A stretch of DNA of 64,000 nt from SHVO01 sp041906145 (GTDB taxonomy: Bacteria > Pseudomonadota > Alphaproteobacteria > Rhodospirillales > Rhodospirillaceae), in contig JAYRJU010000004.1 in the NCBI GenBank assembly GCA_041906145.1, positions 186,001 through 250,000 on the forward strand, written 5' to 3'. Shown here in pieces: positions 59,820 through 64,000 of the stretch. The notes beneath the pieces were generated by a model. That model had not been told where the DNA came from, searched no databases, and saw nothing but the letters and a program-made list of their open reading frames with translations. Within the stretch, counting starts at the first letter, position 1. Each line of letters begins with the position of its first letter. A program made the translations under genes and the position numbers.

Positions 59820-61313
59820 CTAGGACGCTGAGAAAGGACGTTTCAAGGGAAGCGGACGCACTGTGCCATCTCCCACCTCGTTACGCACCTCCCGTAACGG
59901 GGGCGCCTGATCGCGGCGGCGCGCATCGGTGCTGACCCCAAGGGACTTCAGTTTGCGATGAAGCGCCGAGCGCTCCATGCCCACGAAATCGGCGGTGCGC
60001 GAGATATTCCCGCCGTAACGGATCACCTGGGCCATCAGATACTCCCGCTCGAACATCTCGCGGGCTTCGCGCAGCGGCAGGGTCATGATCTCGTCCGAGC
60101 GCTGCAACTTAAGCATCTGCGGCGTTTCGCTGTTGATCTCCGGAGGCAGCATATCGGCGCGGATCGCATCGCCGACACCGCCCGGCGCCAGGATCAGGAG
60201 CCAGTTGATGGCGTTGCGGAGCTGACGGACGTTGCCCGGCCACGGATAAGCCTGCAGCGCTGTGATCGCGTCTTCGCCCAGTTGGCGGCGCGGAAGACCT
60301 TCTGCGCCGGCGGCGCGGTCCATCAAATGACGGGCAAGTTCCGGAATATCCTCACGGCGGTCGGCCAGCGACGGCACCTGAACCGGCACCACGCTCAAGC
60401 GATAGAACAGCTCTTCACGGAACAGACCTTTCTTGACCTCGGAACGCAGATCGCGGTTCGTGGTGGCGATGACACGCACATCCACTTCCACCGGTCCGTG
60501 CGCGTTGATGCGTTCTACTTTCTGGTCCTGAAGAATGCGGATGATGCTGCTCTGGCTGGCGAGCGGCATATCACCGACTTCGTCGAGCAACAGCGTGCCG
60601 CCGTCCGCGCGCTCAAGAAGGCCCGCCGAATCCTCGCCTTGCGCCTTCGTGCCGCCGAATAGCATTTCCGCCAGGCGATCGGGATGCAGGGAGGCGCAGT
60701 TCACCACCACAAACGGGCCATGTGCGCGCGGCGAATGCAGGTGGATTTGGCGCGCGACGATTTCCTTGCCCGAACCCGCCGGGCCTGAGATCAAAACGCG
60801 TGAACCGGTCGGTCCTACGCGTTCAATGGTGCGGCGGAGCGCCGTGATCGGCGGACAAGAGCCGATCAGTTGTTCCGGCGCGCCAGCACGCGTGCGCAGT
60901 TCAAGATTTTCGCGGCGCAGACGCGCCGCTTCCAGCGCCCGGCCCAACACCATCAACAGGCGGTCTGCCTGAAACGGCTTTTCAATGAAGTCGTAAGCGC
61001 CGTGCTTGATGGCCTCGACGGCCGTGGCGATGGTGCCGTGACCGGAGATCATCACCACCGGCACGTTTGGACGCATCGCCTTGATGGCCGCCAGCACCTG
61101 AAGCCCATCCATGCGGCTACCTTCAAGCCAGATGTCGAGAATGACGGCCGACGGGGCCCGCGTTTTGACCTGCTCAAGCGCCTGTTCAGCGGAACCGGCT
61201 TCGCGGATCGCGAAGCCCTCGTCCTGCAAGATCCCGCCGACAGCCATGCGAATATCGGCTTCATCGTCGACAATCAGGATGTCCGGTGCGTTCGTTGCGG
61301 ATGGATGAGTCAT
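59820..61313 (-). CDS. ntrX: Nitrogen-regulation response regulator NtrX
   Basis: A 497-residue sigma-54-family response regulator. Receiver: IVDDEADIR, ILDIWLEGSRMDG with the phospho-acceptor, and the lysine of IEKPFQ. AAA+ domain: SGPAGSGKEIVARQIH and LLLDEVGDMPL; the GAFTGA loop is absent (GGTKAQGED instead), as is usual for NtrX, so it may not activate sigma-54 directly. A C-terminal Fis-type helix-turn-helix (GGNISRTADFVGMERSALHRKL) binds DNA. Five bases from ntrY. Confidence 0.95.
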   Translation of the reverse strand: MTHPSATNAPDILIVDDEADIRMAVGGILQDEGFAIREAGSAEQALEQVKTRAPSAVILDIWLEGSRMDGLQVLAAIKAMRPNVPVVMISGHGTIATAVEAIKHGAYDFIEKPFQADRLLMVLGRALEAARLRRENLELRTRAGAPEQLIGSCPPITALRRTIERVGPTGSRVLISGPAGSGKEIVARQIHLHSPRAHGPFVVVNCASLHPDRLAEMLFGGTKAQGEDSAGLLERADGGTLLLDEVGDMPLASQSSIIRILQDQKVERINAHGPVEVDVRVIATTNRDLRSEVKKGLFREELFYRLSVVPVQVPSLADRREDIPELARHLMDRAAGAEGLPRRQLGEDAITALQAYPWPGNVRQLRNAINWLLILAPGGVGDAIRADMLPPEINSETPQMLKLQRSDEIMTLPLREAREMFEREYLMAQVIRYGGNISRTADFVGMERSALHRKLKSLGVSTDARRRDQAPPLREVRNEVGDGTVRPLPLKRPFSAS

Positions 61314-61318
61314 TACGT

Positions 61319-63613
61319 CTATTCTCCAGCAAGAGCGATGGAGCCGTGGGAGCGATACCCCGCAGCTTCGGGCTCGGTCTTGAGAGTGGCGGGGAAATGA
61401 AGCGTGACTTGGGCGCCGACACCGTCGGCGGTATCCTTGAGCGTGATCCGGCCGCCGTGCTCCTCAAGAATTTTGCGCACGATGGCAAGGCCAAGGCCTG
61501 TTCCCTTAGCGCGGGTCGTTACGTAGGGTTCCGTGAGGCGTGACCGTTCGGCTTCCGGTAAACCGACGCCGTTGTCGGTCACGGTCACGATGACTTCGTC
61601 GCTGTCTTCCAGCAATTCAACGATCACTTGGCCTTGGCCGGGCGTCAGTGCATTGGCGGCCACGCGCGTATCGATCGCCTCCACCGCATTCTTCAAGACG
61701 TTCGTGAGAGCCTGGCCGACTTGGCGGGCATCGCACTTGATCCAGCGATTGTCCGGCAAGCGATTGGTGAATGCGATGCGCGGATAGGCGGTCCGCTGCA
61801 ACATCACGGCGTCACGCACGACCTGGGTCAGGTCAGCCGGGCGCAGCACAGCGGCGGGCAGACGTGCGAAGGAGGAAAACTCATCGACCATCTGCCCAAT
61901 ATCGCCGACGTGGCGGATGATGGTGTCCGTACATTGCGTGAACAGGTCCACATCGTCCTGGATCTTTCCCGCGTACTTGCGCTTGAGCCGCTCGGCTGAG
62001 AGCTGGATCGGCGTCAAAGGGTTCTTGATTTCATGCGCGATCCGGCGCGCGACGTCTGCCCACGCGGCTTTGCGTTGAGCGGCCTGCAGCGCTGTGATGT
62101 CATCGAAGGTGGCGATGTAACCGACGTCCGCGTCGTCGCCGTGTTCGACCGACAGTCGAACCAGGAAGGTCTTGGTCGATTTCCCGCGCGAGATCTCGAC
62201 TTCGCGCTGCACGACGCCTTGCGGCGCTTCACGCAGTTCATCGAGCAATTGCCCGAACTCCGGCACGGCTTCGGACAATGGACGGTTGATGGCCACCGAC
62301 AGGTCGGTATCCAAAAGGTCCGATGCTGAATGGTTAGGCAGCGTGATATTACCGGCGCGGTCGAGGCCGATCACGCCCGCGCTTACCCCTTCGAGCACGG
62401 TTTCGGTGAACCGGCGGCGCGCATCGAGTTGAGCGTTGGTTTCCTGCAAGGCCGTCTGCTGTTCGGCAAGACGCTTGGTCATGCGGTTGAACGCGCGGCT
62501 GAGGTAGGCCATTTCATCGTCCGTGGTGTTCTCGCTCACGCGCACCGACAGGTCGCCGCCGCGCACGCTTTCGGCGGCGTTGATGAGTTCGATGACCGGC
62601 TTAGCCAAGCGGGTGGCGAGCTGAAGGCCAAACCAGACGGACACCATCAGGAGGAGGAGCGCAACCAGGCCGAACAACGCTGTGAAGCTGAGTTGCAAGC
62701 TCTCACGCTCACCTTCCAGGCGGACATACTCTGAAACGGCCTCTTCCGTGCGATTGAGGCGCGCTAGCACCTGATTGTCCACGAACCGGCCGACCGAAAG
62801 ATAGGTCGTCGGGTAGGTTTGAAGCTTCACGAGCGCGCGCACGCGTTCGGAATCCGGACTGGTCACGACCGCAACCTGCCCGACATCCGCTTGGGCCATA
62901 GCTTCGAAGGTCACGACTTCGCCCGAGAGCGCGAAGGTGTACCCCCCCTTGGCGATCACCTGGCCGTCAGGCGTAAAAATGATCGCTTCATCGAGACCAC
63001 GGAAAGTGGTTTGCGTGGACAAGAAGTTGTCCCGGAGCGCGGGATTGCCTCCAAGGGCCGCCCACTGGCGATTGACGTCGTTCGCGACAGCCAATGCATC
63101 CGCGCGGATCGCTTGCTGGTGCTCACGCAAGTAAGCTTGGGCGATCGCCGCAGATTCCGTCACCGCCGTTTTCACGCGGTCACCGAACCAGGTTTGCACC
63201 CCGAAGGTGAAGAAGATGGTGGCGAACATCGCCGTGAGGACCGTCGGGGTCATCGCGATCCCAGCGAACAACGCGACAAGACGGATATGCAACCGCGAAC
63301 CGGCCGTGCGCGTGCGGTGCGCGCGCCAGAGCTTTACAAGACGCACCCCGACCAATGTGGCCAAACCCAGCACGATCAAGAGGTCGATGATGAGAAGCAC
63401 CTGGGTCGCGGTGGCGTTCGGGCCTTTATCGCCCCAACCCCACAGCGCAACGAACGTCCCGATCCCGGCGATTACCGCAGCCGCGGTCAAAACGACAGCC
63501 AGCACTTCGGCGGCGCGGCCCGGCACAAGCCGGTTGCGCACGCGTTCCGCCCCGCGCTGCACGATGGTGCGCGGAGTACTGGAGACGTCGGCCGCGGAAA
63601 CGTCGGTGCTCAT
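61319..63613 (-). CDS. ntrY: Nitrogen-regulation sensor kinase NtrY
   Basis: A 764-residue membrane histidine kinase. N-terminal transmembrane segments and a large periplasmic part, then HAMP (about 400-450), PAS, HisKA RRIAHEIKNPLTPIQ with the phospho-histidine, and the ATPase domain NVLKNAVEAI, DNGVGLPEAE and GTGLGLAIV. With NtrX it responds to nitrogen and redox signals. It lies nine bases after ntrC. Confidence 0.95.
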   Translation of the reverse strand: MSTDVSAADVSSTPRTIVQRGAERVRNRLVPGRAAEVLAVVLTAAAVIAGIGTFVALWGWGDKGPNATATQVLLIIDLLIVLGLATLVGVRLVKLWRAHRTRTAGSRLHIRLVALFAGIAMTPTVLTAMFATIFFTFGVQTWFGDRVKTAVTESAAIAQAYLREHQQAIRADALAVANDVNRQWAALGGNPALRDNFLSTQTTFRGLDEAIIFTPDGQVIAKGGYTFALSGEVVTFEAMAQADVGQVAVVTSPDSERVRALVKLQTYPTTYLSVGRFVDNQVLARLNRTEEAVSEYVRLEGERESLQLSFTALFGLVALLLLMVSVWFGLQLATRLAKPVIELINAAESVRGGDLSVRVSENTTDDEMAYLSRAFNRMTKRLAEQQTALQETNAQLDARRRFTETVLEGVSAGVIGLDRAGNITLPNHSASDLLDTDLSVAINRPLSEAVPEFGQLLDELREAPQGVVQREVEISRGKSTKTFLVRLSVEHGDDADVGYIATFDDITALQAAQRKAAWADVARRIAHEIKNPLTPIQLSAERLKRKYAGKIQDDVDLFTQCTDTIIRHVGDIGQMVDEFSSFARLPAAVLRPADLTQVVRDAVMLQRTAYPRIAFTNRLPDNRWIKCDARQVGQALTNVLKNAVEAIDTRVAANALTPGQGQVIVELLEDSDEVIVTVTDNGVGLPEAERSRLTEPYVTTRAKGTGLGLAIVRKILEEHGGRITLKDTADGVGAQVTLHFPATLKTEPEAAGYRSHGSIALAGE

Positions 63614-63622
63614 TCTCGTCCG

Positions 63623-64000
63623 TTACTTGTTAACGCCGCGAACCACGCCAATCTCAAGTTCGCGGATCTTCTTGCGTAAGGTGTTGCGGTTGAGGCCGAG
63701 AACGTCAGCCGCTTTCACCTGATTGCCGCGGGTGGCGGTCAGAGTCAGGGTGATCAATGGGCGTTCCAGTTCACGCAGGACGCGGTCGTAGAGGCCGCGC
63801 GGCGGCAACACCCCCTTATGACCATCGAAATACTCACGCAGATGGCGTTCGATGGTGCCGGCCAACGTGGCCGCGGCGGCGGGATCGCTGGAGACTTCGG
63901 GCATCGTAGCGCCGGCGAGTTCGAGTTCGACGACGTCCGGACCGATCACGGGTTCACCGTAGAGCGCGACCAGCCGCTTCACGAGATTTTCGAGCTCGCG
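63623..64000 (-). CDS. ntrC: Nitrogen regulator NtrC (C-terminal fragment)
   Basis: The last 125 residues of NtrC; the gene continues beyond the window end. Visible are the AAA+ end with the RELENLVKRLVALYG segment, a linker, and the Fis-type helix-turn-helix (VKAADVLGLNRNTLRKKIRELEI) that binds enhancer sites. It is the first gene in the window of the minus-strand ntr cluster, with ntrY next. Confidence 0.93.
   Translation of the reverse strand, partial: RELENLVKRLVALYGEPVIGPDVVELELAGATMPEVSSDPAAAATLAGTIERHLREYFDGHKGVLPPRGLYDRVLRELERPLITLTLTATRGNQVKAADVLGLNRNTLRKKIRELEIGVVRGVNK

Noticed and set aside
1..64000. CRISPR arrays, rRNA genes and IS elements with terminal inverted repeats
   Set aside because: None seen on reading either strand.

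Overview
The window is high-GC chromosomal DNA from an alphaproteobacterium. The evidence is an ntrC-ntrY-ntrX gene string running towards hfq and hflX with mazG nearby, a dacA-tmk-holB-metG-tatD-metallohydrolase string, and many secreted or lipid-anchored proteins with TonB-dependent receptors. I cannot name the genus. The abundance of envelope proteins would suit a free-living, oligotrophic or soil organism.

Layout. Bases 1-10.3 kb hold the end of mfd, a FrnE/DsbA-like thiol protein, two tandem receiver-domain paralogues lacking the usual lysine, a polysaccharide flippase, a 25-residue membrane peptide, a TPR lipoprotein, a short-chain dehydrogenase that appears to start at ATT, and an OsmC peroxidase. 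Bases 10.7-22.6 kb form a one-strand cluster of exported proteins: two DUF1552 proteins, two large paralogues of the COG4315-type repeat family, an unknown exported protein, a TonB-dependent receptor and a DUF1592/DUF1588-type lipoprotein with a haem-c-like CxxCH motif. Its biochemical role is unknown. Next come a beta-lactamase-fold hydrolase, an NHL beta-propeller and tRNA-Ser.

Bases 25-33.4 kb carry methylthioadenosine salvage genes (mtnP, then mtnA joined to a class II aldolase), a receiver-EAL protein, and a tightly coupled operon of a membrane adenylate/guanylate cyclase with an NMT1/THI5-like ABC importer. Bases 33.5-46.9 kb are cell-wall and housekeeping genes (lytic transglycosylase, rlpA, dacA, tmk, holB, FKBP, metG, tatD, MBL hydrolase). 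A beta-propeller phytase and a divergent TonB receptor sit between tatD and the MBL gene.

The most striking feature is at 47.1-51.5 kb. A sequence closely resembling a XerCD dif site lies at 47111-47138, and a 17-bp piece of it recurs exactly 4,340 bp downstream. Between the copies is a compact set of one-strand genes: an HTH protein, an HUH rolling-circle replication initiator and five small unknown proteins, with a pair of 19-bp palindromic operators and a perfect 11-bp hairpin. This looks like an integrative element exploiting XerCD (a satellite-phage or rolling-circle element) at the chromosome dif site. A related small gene beyond the right copy suggests remains of a second insertion.

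Bases 52-64 kb return to the core chromosome: mazG, a lipoprotein, a DUF3300 protein, then on the minus strand ntrC-ntrY-ntrX-D-amino-acid aminotransferase-HAD phosphatase-hfq-hflX-inositol-phosphatase-like gene.
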